From Pilimelia terevasa (GTDB lineage Bacteria; Actinomycetota; Actinomycetes; Mycobacteriales; Micromonosporaceae), in the NCBI RefSeq assembly GCF_014647915.1, contig NZ_BMQC01000018.1:1-64000 (forward strand): DNA of 64,000 bases, in the 5' to 3' direction. A program made the position numbers and the translations under genes. The notes below the pieces were generated by a model. That model did not search any database. It had not been told where the DNA came from and saw only the letters and a program-made list of their open reading frames with translations. Positions 18,552 through 26,557 of this stretch are shown piece after piece. Position 1 is the first letter of the stretch, and each line of letters opens with the position of its first letter.

Positions 18552-21500
18552 TCAGTGCTGGTGGCTACGGTGTGGCTGAGGTGCAGAGCCGACGTCGACC
18601 GTGCCAACGGTTGTCGCGGCGCCAGTCACTGAGGCGTAGTCCACCCACCAGGTACCGGGCTTCGCGTCGGTGAGGTCGACGGTCGCGGTCGCGGTGCGCC
18701 GGTCCGGGCTCACCCGGTCGGAGTCCGCCGCGATGACGTTGTCCTGGGCGTCGCGGAGCATGACCTGGTCGTCTGTGTGCAGAGCACTTCCAGCGATGGT
18801 CAGGGAGCGTTTTCCGCCCGGAGTCAGCCTGGCGGGGCTCACCGCGGTGGCGGTGAACTTCTCTCCACCGCACAGACCGCTCTGGCAGCCGCCCTCGACC
18901 GTGACCTTGCGAGCTGCGGGCAGGTGGTCGGTGGGGTATGCGACGAACACGACCGGTGCAGGCGGGCCGTCGCCGTCCATGGTGCAGGTGAAACCGCCGG
19001 TACCGACCGGGCAGCGGTGCAGGTCGCCGCCGGAGACGGCGGCGACAGCGGTGCCCGCCGTGGCGGTGACCAGGAAACGGTCCCCGGCCGCGGCGGTGCC
19101 GGTCAGGCACATGCCCGACCGCTTGGCGGTAAGTTCCCCGGGCTGCCTGTCGAACCCGTAGGCCAGCGACGGCAGTCGCCCACACTCCGTCGCCGGTCCG
19201 GTGCTGGAGGCAAGGCGCCAGGCGTCCAGGTGGAATGACAGCGGCTTACCGGCGGCGGCCACACCCCACGGCACCACCTGATAGGAGGTGAAACCGGTCA
19301 CCACGCACGGCGCCGCGCCCCGATGACATTCGGAATCGCCGAGCAGGCGCCCGTCAGCGGCGAAGACCCGAAACCGGCTGTGGTCCTTCTCGTCGCGGCT
19401 GTCGACCCAGATCACATCCGCGGCGGCGGACCTGATCTGGTAACAGGGCAGGAACCGCACGTGGCTGGCCTCGCCCTTCGCCGGAGCTCCCAGACCCGTC
19501 GGCGTCAGTGCCTGGCAGCCCTTCGCCGCCTGGGAAGGGTCGCGGCGGGTCAGCCGGAACGAACCCTTCATCGCGGCGCCCGCCGCGACCGCCAAGTGCA
19601 GGCCCGCATCGGGCAAGGCGCAGTCACGCCACGCAGCCGCGCCGGCTTCCAGGTCACAGACCTGCTCACCGTCGGGGCCGAAGATGGTTACGGTGGCATC
19701 GCCGCCGTCAGCGGTCCGCTCGAACGCGAACAGTTCGGTGTCGGCGTGGCCGGCCGGCAGTACCGCGCATCCGGCGAACCGGTCAGCGGCGAAGGTCACC
19801 GTCGCGCCGGCGTCGGTGCCGAACGCGCCCACCGGGAGGATGGGGCAGCCGGCGGCCGCGTCGGTGCGGAACACCGTGGCCGCGTATTCCCCGGCCCCCG
19901 CCGCAACGGCCAGCCGGAACGGTGCCGCGCCGTTCAGGACGCAGCGGGTACGGACCTGCAGATCGTCGCAGACCTGCGCGCCCGTGGCATCCAGGACCTG
20001 GGTACGGGGCGTCACGGCGGCGTCCGAGGCCTGCAGCAGGCGGATCGGGGCACCCGCCGGGTGGGAGAGTTGAAGGCAGTCGACCTGCCCGCCGCTGTCC
20101 AGCCGGCCACGCTCGGCCGGGCGGGCGAGCATCTGGTCCGGGATATCGCGGCAGCCCGCCGCCGCGGTCGGAATTAGCACGGTCTCGAACGCGCGATGTT
20201 CGACCTGGCCGACCGCGCCGACCAGCATCGTCACCGGTCCGGCCGGCAGGTCGCAGACCGGCTGATCGCAGAGCTGGACCCCGGCGCCGTCGAACAGCCG
20301 CACTGGCTCCTGCCGCACACCGGTACCGTCGGTGACGACCGCGCCTACCAGATGACGAGCGCGCGAAGCGCCGGACAGGATCCGGCAGCGGACCGCTGCC
20401 GCCGCCGCGGGCCTAGCGCCGAACACCGTGGGCGCGGTGACGGGACAGCCGATCGGACTATTGAGCCGCCGAACCTCCACCCGGTAGTCACCGCCGTTCG
20501 CTCCGGCGTCGGGCTGAGCGTAAGACACGGCCCGCACCACACCGCCGGCCGGCAGGGTGCAGGCACTGACCGTGTCCACGCAGACCACGCCGCCAGAGGC
20601 GTCCAGCACCTGTGCTGTCACCGCGCCGCCTGCGTCGTCTGCCACCACCAAGCGGTCACCGGCCGTCGCGGACACCTGCGTGCAGTCCACCTGACCGGGC
20701 CACCGCACCGCCACAGCGCGCGCCGGAGCCGACCAGGACAGGTCGCCGGTGGCGCATCCACCGCCGGCGGTGGATACGACCGCGACCTCCACAGACCACT
20801 CCTGCTGCGCCTCCACCGGTTCGACCACGACATTCAAGCGCTGCCCCGCGCCAGGCAGGCACACCGACCCGGCCGCGCACCGATGCCGTCCTTGCTCGTC
20901 GTAGGCGCGCCAGGAGACGCCCTCGCCCAAGGTGCGGACCAGGTGGCTTCCGGCGGCGGCGGTCACCGACACGCAGTGGGGCTCACCACCGTTCCGGCTC
21001 GCCTTGACCACAGCGGAGCCGGGATCGCCGAAGCCCGCCACCGACGCGCCCTGGCAGCCCGTCGGATCGGTCAGCCGGGGAAGGTGCAGCCGAATCTCAG
21101 ATGGTCGGCCGGACACCTCCCAAGCCACCAGCCGGTACGGGCCGGGCCCGGCCAGAGTGCAGTCGCTGCCCCACTGCGCGGCACACACCGCCGCCCCGCC
21201 ACCGTCAATGATCTCGGCGGACACGTCAGCGTCGGAGGTCACTGCGGAACGAACCACGCTCCCCGCTGCCTGATCGACCAGCCAGCAGCCCGCGAGTGCG
21301 TCGGCTGGTAGCTGCCCGGCCAGACCACCGCCGGCGAAGCTGAAGGCCTCCGCGCCCAGCCGCGGGCAGGCCGCGCTGAGCATGGAGGCGACCTCTATCC
21401 GGTAGCTGCCGGCGGAGGCTGCCCGCTTGCGACGGTCGGCCTCGGCCACCCGGACGAGATAGGTGCCGGCGGCGACCTGACAGCCGCGGGTAGGTTCCGG

Positions 21501-21887
21501 GCCCCACCGGCACAACGCCTCACCAGCCGGCGACAACAATGTCGCCCCGAGCCCCGCCTCACTCCCGACCCGGCCAACCAGGAAGTCCGCACCGCGCTCC
21601 AACCGGAGGGCGTACCCGTGCACTTCACCCGGCTCCCAAACGCAGTCCAGTGCGTTACCCAACTCCACCGCCGGACCACACGGGCCACGCCTGGCCGCCG
21701 GGACCAGGTCGGCGGCGACGACCGCCGTGGTCGAGGTCGGGGTGGCTGAGCGAGACGGTCGCGCATCGACCGGACCTGCCACCGTGACCGCGAAGATGGT
21801 GAAGATCGCCGCGGTCACCGTGCCAATACTCACCAATTGCTGGCACGACCTTGCTCGGGTGGCCAGTGACCACATCGCCCATGACAT
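18552..21887 (-). CDS. Secreted PPC-like repeat protein
   Basis: A 1111-residue protein with an N-terminal hydrophobic segment (about residues 20-40, TVTAAIFTIFAVTVAGPVDA) acting as signal peptide or anchor. The body is at least eight modules of about 110 residues. Each carries a C-x-L-x-[AG]-G-x-[YFV] strand motif (for example CQVAAGTYLVRV, CTLPAGGVVRAV, CDLPAGPVTMLV, CALPDAGLHLAV), reminiscent of bacterial pre-peptidase C-terminal domains. The last 110 residues look like an IPT/Ig fold (LTPGGKRSLTIAGSAL) with a His-rich end. Only 62 bases separate it from the LamG gene, so PPC-LamG-RHS-immunity is likely one operon. It is probably a surface or matrix protein; no enzymatic motif seen. Confidence 0.75.
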   Translation of the reverse strand: MSWAMWSLATRARSCQQLVSIGTVTAAIFTIFAVTVAGPVDARPSRSATPTSTTAVVAADLVPAARRGPCGPAVELGNALDCVWEPGEVHGYALRLERGADFLVGRVGSEAGLGATLLSPAGEALCRWGPEPTRGCQVAAGTYLVRVAEADRRKRAASAGSYRIEVASMLSAACPRLGAEAFSFAGGGLAGQLPADALAGCWLVDQAAGSVVRSAVTSDADVSAEIIDGGGAAVCAAQWGSDCTLAGPGPYRLVAWEVSGRPSEIRLHLPRLTDPTGCQGASVAGFGDPGSAVVKASRNGGEPHCVSVTAAAGSHLVRTLGEGVSWRAYDEQGRHRCAAGSVCLPGAGQRLNVVVEPVEAQQEWSVEVAVVSTAGGGCATGDLSWSAPARAVAVRWPGQVDCTQVSATAGDRLVVADDAGGAVTAQVLDASGGVVCVDTVSACTLPAGGVVRAVSYAQPDAGANGGDYRVEVRRLNSPIGCPVTAPTVFGARPAAAAAVRCRILSGASRARHLVGAVVTDGTGVRQEPVRLFDGAGVQLCDQPVCDLPAGPVTMLVGAVGQVEHRAFETVLIPTAAAGCRDIPDQMLARPAERGRLDSGGQVDCLQLSHPAGAPIRLLQASDAAVTPRTQVLDATGAQVCDDLQVRTRCVLNGAAPFRLAVAAGAGEYAATVFRTDAAAGCPILPVGAFGTDAGATVTFAADRFAGCAVLPAGHADTELFAFERTADGGDATVTIFGPDGEQVCDLEAGAAAWRDCALPDAGLHLAVAAGAAMKGSFRLTRRDPSQAAKGCQALTPTGLGAPAKGEASHVRFLPCYQIRSAAADVIWVDSRDEKDHSRFRVFAADGRLLGDSECHRGAAPCVVTGFTSYQVVPWGVAAAGKPLSFHLDAWRLASSTGPATECGRLPSLAYGFDRQPGELTAKRSGMCLTGTAAAGDRFLVTATAGTAVAAVSGGDLHRCPVGTGGFTCTMDGDGPPAPVVFVAYPTDHLPAARKVTVEGGCQSGLCGGEKFTATAVSPARLTPGGKRSLTIAGSALHTDDQVMLRDAQDNVIAADSDRVSPDRRTATATVDLTDAKPGTWWVDYASVTGAATTVGTVDVGSAPQPHRSHQH

Positions 21888-22072
21888 CCAGCCACCCCGT
21901 TCTCAAACACCGGCCACCGTCCCAGCCCCGGATCGGATCTTCACTCCAGTCCAGACCGGCTGCGTGCACAGTGTATTGATACGACGCCACAATGGAAGGC
22001 CCGCAGAACTGAGCCGTGTGTCACGTTCACGCCAGTCCAGGGAACAGCTCGTAGGAGAGCGGGTGCAGGCGC
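21888..22072 (-). promoter_or_regulatory. Upstream region of the PPC-LamG-RHS operon
   Basis: 185 bases between the PAP2-like gene end and the PPC-like gene start, both on the - strand. It should hold the promoter of the toxin operon. No clear -35/-10 pair could be assigned, and no gene was seen. Confidence 0.35.
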
Positions 22073-22699
22073 TCAGAGCAGCGAGGGGAACAGCACCGCT
22101 CCGGCGAGCAGGCCGGTGGTGGCACCGGTGAGGACCTGCAGGAAGGTGTGTTCGCGCAGGTGGACGCGCGACCAGGCGACCGCGACCATCAGCGGCGCCG
22201 CGAACCAGAGGGTGGGTCCGTAGGTGGTGGCCAGGACGGCCAGTGAGCCTGCGGCAACGCTGCTGTGTAACGAGATCTTGTGACACGCCCACCTAGTGAT
22301 GGCCAGTAGGACCAGTAGGTTCACCAGGCCGGTGACGGTCATGGCGACCAGCAGCCGGGGCGCGTCGCCCACCGAGGCCAGGATCAGGACGGTCAGGATC
22401 GACAACGCCGCGACGATCAGCGGCCGGGTGCGGCTCTCGCGTCGGGTGACGTGGTGGTTACTCCACCGGCCGCGTCGGACGCCCCGCACGATGTAGATGG
22501 TGGGGATGACCGCGCCGAACAGCGTCAGTACCGCCCCCCAGGCCAGGGCCGCCCAACCTTCGGTGGCCATGACGTGACCCGCGACGGCCAGGATCGTGAC
22601 GCTGAGGAGCACCGCGGGCGCCAGTGTCTCGGTGATAACCCGGGCGAGCCTGTCCAGAGCGTGTCGGGTGCGCGAGGGCGCCGGCTTCGCCTCAGTCAT
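22073..22699 (-). CDS. PAP2-superfamily membrane protein
   Basis: A 208-residue integral membrane protein with five to six hydrophobic helices. PAP2-type active-site traces are present: HKISLHSS in place of the usual PSGH motif, and SRVHLREHTFLQV as the third motif (Ser-Arg and His conserved, final Asp replaced by Gln), so it may be a divergent phosphatase. The ATG overlaps the preceding gene's TGA by 8 nt (ATGACTGA); an upstream ATG would lie inside that gene. It is the last gene of the XRE/ImmA/membrane/PAP2 operon. Confidence 0.75.
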   Translation of the reverse strand: MTEAKPAPSRTRHALDRLARVITETLAPAVLLSVTILAVAGHVMATEGWAALAWGAVLTLFGAVIPTIYIVRGVRRGRWSNHHVTRRESRTRPLIVAALSILTVLILASVGDAPRLLVAMTVTGLVNLLVLLAITRWACHKISLHSSVAAGSLAVLATTYGPTLWFAAPLMVAVAWSRVHLREHTFLQVLTGATTGLLAGAVLFPSLL

Positions 22700-23882
22700 T
22701 CCCGGGTTCCCTTCGAGACTGGAGATCCGCACCGCAGTCGGTGAGTTCCGCTGCGAGTCGTAGCGCGGTGTAGACGTCGGAGACATCGGCGAGATGCCGC
22801 GCATCGGCGTCAAGGCAGGCCACGCCGCCGTCCACGTCCTGGGCGGACGAGGTCAGGACCGCGGGTGGTGCGGTGGTGTGGTCGTTACTCAAGGCCCGGT
22901 ATATGGACGCGGCCAGCGCCTTCACCCCGTCGGCGCCGCCCTGGGGGGTCGCGACCGCCAACAGTGGGCGAAGCGCGCGTAGCGCGTCGTGGCATTCGAT
23001 CACACGCCAGTAGAGAGCGTCTCGAATGTGCCCCAGAGCGGCATGGTCAGTGGCCGCCTGCGAAGCGGGGCGCATGGTCATGTGTGGGGCCGCCGCGTGC
23101 AGTGCCCGCCACAGCGGGCCGATCCTGCGGTACAGCCGTCGCCGTAGCGGGGCGCGGGCGGCGGTGGCCAGGCGGGGCCACACCGACGGCAGGACCACCG
23201 CGCCGACCAGCAGAACCATGATCAGTAGCAGCAGCGGCGCGGTGTCGTAAGAAGCTGCTCGGGCGCCGCGAACGCCGGCCACGACCACGCTGGCGGTGGC
23301 GGCCACATAGCAGCCGCCGGCGGCGAACGCCCCGGCAAACAGGTAGCCACTGACCTGGACAAGCCCGCTGCAGCGGCGGGCGAACCGGACGGCAGCGCAG
23401 AACTGGTCGACCGCGGCGAAGCCCAGCACCGCCAGGTAGAGCAGCATGTACGCGGCGATCTGCGGTTGGTCGGCGTAGCGGGCGGCGAAATCGCGTGGCG
23501 CCTCCACGGGCACCCGCGCCTGGGTGAACAGCACCGCCATCCCGATCCCGGCGCCCACACAGCAGGCGACGCGGCGCCGCGCCCGCCGCGCCGCCGATGA
23601 CGGATCGGCCAACCACAGAAACAGCGACTGACTCGCCGCCGCCACGCCTAACGCACACAGGTGCCGCGCCAGCCGCGCCGCGTTCGCCACGCCCACAAGT
23701 TCGTCGAAGGCCGCATACAGCCAGGCCACACCCAACCACATTCCGAGGGCGAGTAGTCCGGCGCCGAGGACCAACGCGCGTAGCGTCGGATTACCCGGAT
23801 TCCGGGCCAGGTGGACCGCCTTGTAGCAGCCGGCCGCAGTGACGAGCACCGCAGCGGCAACGTCCACCGCGACCTCACCCAT
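22692..23882 (-). CDS. Polytopic membrane protein (MAB_1171c/DUF6545-like)
   Basis: A 396-residue protein whose first 220 residues contain about seven hydrophobic helices (for example LVLGAGLLALGMWLGVAWLY, LLLLIMVLLVGAVVLPSVW). A soluble C-terminal half follows, rich in Ala/Arg/Asp, with WRALHAAAPH near its start and IRDALYWRVIECHDALRALR. This layout and the gene order XRE-ImmA-membrane-PAP2 match the actinomycete family often labelled MAB_1171c putative transporter. The ATG overlaps the protease gene stop by 8 nt (ATGGGTGA), so translation is coupled. Function unknown; it could be the membrane target or sensor of the protease-regulator pair. Confidence 0.7.
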   Translation of the reverse strand: MGEVAVDVAAAVLVTAAGCYKAVHLARNPGNPTLRALVLGAGLLALGMWLGVAWLYAAFDELVGVANAARLARHLCALGVAAASQSLFLWLADPSSAARRARRRVACCVGAGIGMAVLFTQARVPVEAPRDFAARYADQPQIAAYMLLYLAVLGFAAVDQFCAAVRFARRCSGLVQVSGYLFAGAFAAGGCYVAATASVVVAGVRGARAASYDTAPLLLLIMVLLVGAVVLPSVWPRLATAARAPLRRRLYRRIGPLWRALHAAAPHMTMRPASQAATDHAALGHIRDALYWRVIECHDALRALRPLLAVATPQGGADGVKALAASIYRALSNDHTTAPPAVLTSSAQDVDGGVACLDADARHLADVSDVYTALRLAAELTDCGADLQSRREPGND

Positions 23883-24435
23883 GCCAGCGGCGAGAGGCGT
23901 CGAACATGCTCGTCCAGCGCCGCACCTGCCCCCCTCCAGCCGAATCGGCCACAGGAAGCCCCTCGTCACCCCAATTCAGCATGATCGCCGCCAGCTGCTC
24001 AGCCTCCCGCTCCTGCGGTCCACGCATCAACGGATGCCGTCCAAGAACCCGTCTGATCAGCCGCGTAGACAAGTGCGGAAGCAGGGTCGAGAGGGCAGCG
24101 GGGTCAAGCTGAGAAGGATGATCCAAGATCATGTGGGCCGTCTCATGCGCGATGATGTGGTCGCGATGCAGACGGGACTGTCCCGGGTCGTAAGTGATTA
24201 TGTCCCGATCCTCCAACCCGATCCACAGCCCACACGGCGCCTGGGTCCGGTCACGAGGAAGCGGCATCAGGTGGATCGGCCGACCACGCCGGTGGGCCAA
24301 ATCCCGGCAGAACCGCTCCGGGTCAAACGGAACGGGCAGGGACAGATCCAGTTCAGCCAAGCGCGCCACGCACCGCACGCGCAATGACCGCTGACTCTGG
24401 GACCAAGCTGCATGATGCAAGTTCCACGGACCCAC
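23875..24435 (-). CDS. ImmA/IrrE-family metallopeptidase
   Basis: A 186-residue cytosolic protein with the zinc-protease signature HETAHMILDH near residue 96 (HExxH) and a downstream acidic residue in GPQEREAEQLAAIM that can complete the zinc site. ImmA/IrrE proteases usually cleave the XRE repressor encoded next to them. Here the XRE gene ends two bases upstream. This supports induction of the operon by regulator cleavage, which remains inference. Confidence 0.85.
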   Translation of the reverse strand: MGPWNLHHAAWSQSQRSLRVRCVARLAELDLSLPVPFDPERFCRDLAHRRGRPIHLMPLPRDRTQAPCGLWIGLEDRDIITYDPGQSRLHRDHIIAHETAHMILDHPSQLDPAALSTLLPHLSTRLIRRVLGRHPLMRGPQEREAEQLAAIMLNWGDEGLPVADSAGGGQVRRWTSMFDASRRWHG

Positions 24436-24437
24436 TA

Positions 24438-25127
24438 TCAGCCTCCGGGGCGAGGGCGGTCCAGACCCTCCAGGCGACGCACGTTCTCGACGATCTCGAG
24501 AATTGTCTGCAAACTGTCCTCTGACAGGTCACCCATGCGCATCGCCACATGCTCGATCTTCGCCACCGTCTGGGTGGCCCGACCACGCGCCAGCGTAGCG
24601 AGCTGGGTCAACTCCTCGGCGATCGTCGTAGCCTGCTCGTCGTCGTGGAAGTAGCAAACGGGTACATCGAAGAACGCGGCAACCTCCCCCAGCAGTACCG
24701 CCGGCGGCTCGTCGTCGAAGAAATACCCGGGGGGCACTCCGAAGAAATCGGCCAACCCCTCGATCACCTTCATCTTCGGGTTGTCCCGCTCCCCGCGGCG
24801 CATGTACCACAGGTACGACCCGGAGGTGGAAACTCCGTCACGGCGGCTGACCGCGGCGGCGACCTCGTCATTACTGAACGCCTTCCCGTCCGGACGCCGG
24901 ACGGCGTCGAACAGGTGGTTCAACCGGACAGCCAGCGCCGAGACCGCCGGCCTACCCGCCCCCGACCGAGGCGCCAACAGACACCGCAGGTACGCCGCTG
25001 ACACCTCCACCGTGCCGCGACCGTTGATCCAGTCCGCCACCTCCTCCACAGTATGCTGCGCCCCCGAAGGCTTCACCACCGTTCCGAAAAGGTGCTCCAG
25101 TCGCGACGGCAGCGTCCAAAGGCGCAT
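24438..25127 (-). CDS. XRE-family transcriptional regulator
   Basis: A regulator of about 229 residues. The start is placed at the ATG beginning MRLWTLPSRLEHLF; the open frame continues 95 codons upstream without homology-like sequence. Two similar N-terminal segments (RLEHLFGTV...EEVADWINGR and RLNHLFDAV...DEVAAAVSRR) look like tandem lambda-repressor-type HTH units. They are followed by MKVIEGLADFFGVPPGYFFD, the classic XRE C-terminal helix. The last 60 residues form a Leu-rich helix (TILEIVENVRRLEGL). It is the first gene of the coupled operon and the probable substrate of the ImmA-like protease. Confidence 0.8.
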   Translation of the reverse strand: MRLWTLPSRLEHLFGTVVKPSGAQHTVEEVADWINGRGTVEVSAAYLRCLLAPRSGAGRPAVSALAVRLNHLFDAVRRPDGKAFSNDEVAAAVSRRDGVSTSGSYLWYMRRGERDNPKMKVIEGLADFFGVPPGYFFDDEPPAVLLGEVAAFFDVPVCYFHDDEQATTIAEELTQLATLARGRATQTVAKIEHVAMRMGDLSEDSLQTILEIVENVRRLEGLDRPRPGG

Positions 25128-25313
25128 TCCACGCCTACCGTCGCCTACCCGGCCGGGGTAGACGTGATCCCCGCCCATACCCAGAGGCCCGACAGCCTCC
25201 ATCCTCGCCTCCCACCCTGCCGACCACACATCACACGTCGCCACGGTACCCGCGCCGCCGGTCCTACCTCGACTCCGGTGAAGAAGTCGATCCCAAATCG
25301 CAGATGAACGTAT

Positions 25314-25329
25314 GCGCACTTGGGTGCGC
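25314..25329. promoter_or_regulatory. Possible operator upstream of the XRE gene
   Basis: Perfect inverted repeat GCGCAC-TTGG-GTGCGC, about 190 bases upstream of the XRE start in the 353-base gap between the XRE and HNH genes. It is a candidate autoregulatory site. No other feature is recognised in that gap. Confidence 0.35.
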
Positions 25330-25480
25330 CTAGCTTCTCGACACCAGGCGTTCTGAATCAACCCAGACATTGATGTGCGAACCCATACCACCACGCGGTC
25401 GGTCACAACCAACGTCTGCGCGGGGCCCTTTTGTCAACGTCGGTGCCGCGGTACGGCGCGCACGAAGCCCGTACGGCCCG

Positions 25481-26488
25481 TCATGTCACCGGATCGCGGG
25501 CTCCGTCAGCGCGTTCGTCTCCCCCGCGGTACACGTGCGTGCGGTGCCAGTGGAGGTAGGCGCTGTGCGGTGGCGTGCCGCCGACGGGCACGAGGAGCCG
25601 TTCGGCCAGCGGTGGTCGGCCGAACGCGGCCTGGGTGGCAGGATCGGTGTCGGCAGCGCGATGCAGGTCGCGGTGCAGGTTGATGCGGAGGCCTCCGTTG
25701 ACGCCGAGCAGGCCGATGTCGAAGGCGACGTCATGTGTTGGGCACGCTGTCAGACCGTTGGTCATGTCGAGGCGTTCGCGGGTGTCGCTGTCGCGCCACG
25801 GTTTGATGTGCGACGCGACGAGCATCCGTGGGGCCCTCCGGTCGTCAACGGTGACCGTCAGGCCGCAGAACACGCACCGGTGGCCATGGTTGCGTAACAC
25901 GTCGCGGGCAAAACGGTGTTGTCCGACCCGTGCCGCCGCGATCAACAGCTTCTCCGTGAGGTGATCGGCCAGCATCGGGTTCTCCCGGTGTACGACGTCG
26001 GCGATGTCGTTCGCGGGGAGTTCTTCCTGGCCGAGCAGGATCAGCGGCGCCTCGTCGTGCTCGAGCATCAGGAAGTCGGGCAGTGCGTGCGCTGACACGC
26101 CGGCATCTCGGGCCGCGCGAACGATGATGCGGTAGACGACCGCCAAGTGGTCCTGCGTACCGAGGAGTCGGGCGGCAATCTCTACCTCGTGACGCGCACC
26201 GTTGCGGCGACTGCCGTCGAGATTGGCCATCTTCGCCAACACACTGCTGTTAGGGCGCTTGAACAGCTGGGCCAGGCTGGACACCGGCTCCTCAGCACGG
26301 TGCGCGGTCGATCCGCCGTACCGGCGATGATCGACCATGAGGCTCGCGGCCAGGCACAGCAACGTCTCGACCGGCGTGAACGCGACTTGGCGCTTCCCCG
26401 CTGCCGGCCAGGGACGGTTGAGGACCGCGCTCCACTGCCCACGAGCCGCAGCGGGAGTGATCGCCAGGTAGTCCGCTGCCGCTGGCAT
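25481..26488 (-). CDS. HNH endonuclease of the defence island
   Basis: A 335-residue protein. The ATG at 26488 follows a GGGGAGGG ribosome-binding site; a TTG five codons upstream is less likely. The last third is an HNH domain: CVFCG zinc-binding pair, ASHIKPW (first His), then LDMTNGLTACPTHDVAFD with the conserved Asn and His. This is the type found in restriction-like HNH enzymes. The N-terminal 200 residues contain conserved-looking LLCLAASLMVDHRR and ANLDGSRRNG segments and may sense modification or target structure. It lies 69 bases downstream of the UvrD fusion on the same strand and is a plausible nuclease of the island. Confidence 0.8.
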   Translation of the reverse strand: MPAAADYLAITPAAARGQWSAVLNRPWPAAGKRQVAFTPVETLLCLAASLMVDHRRYGGSTAHRAEEPVSSLAQLFKRPNSSVLAKMANLDGSRRNGARHEVEIAARLLGTQDHLAVVYRIIVRAARDAGVSAHALPDFLMLEHDEAPLILLGQEELPANDIADVVHRENPMLADHLTEKLLIAAARVGQHRFARDVLRNHGHRCVFCGLTVTVDDRRAPRMLVASHIKPWRDSDTRERLDMTNGLTACPTHDVAFDIGLLGVNGGLRINLHRDLHRAADTDPATQAAFGRPPLAERLLVPVGGTPPHSAYLHWHRTHVYRGGDERADGARDPVT

Positions 26489-26557
26489 CCACCCTCCCCG
26501 CAATGCTGAGGCAATGAAGCGAAGCCTGCTTGAGCCCGAAGCCGTGTCGCCGGTCGG

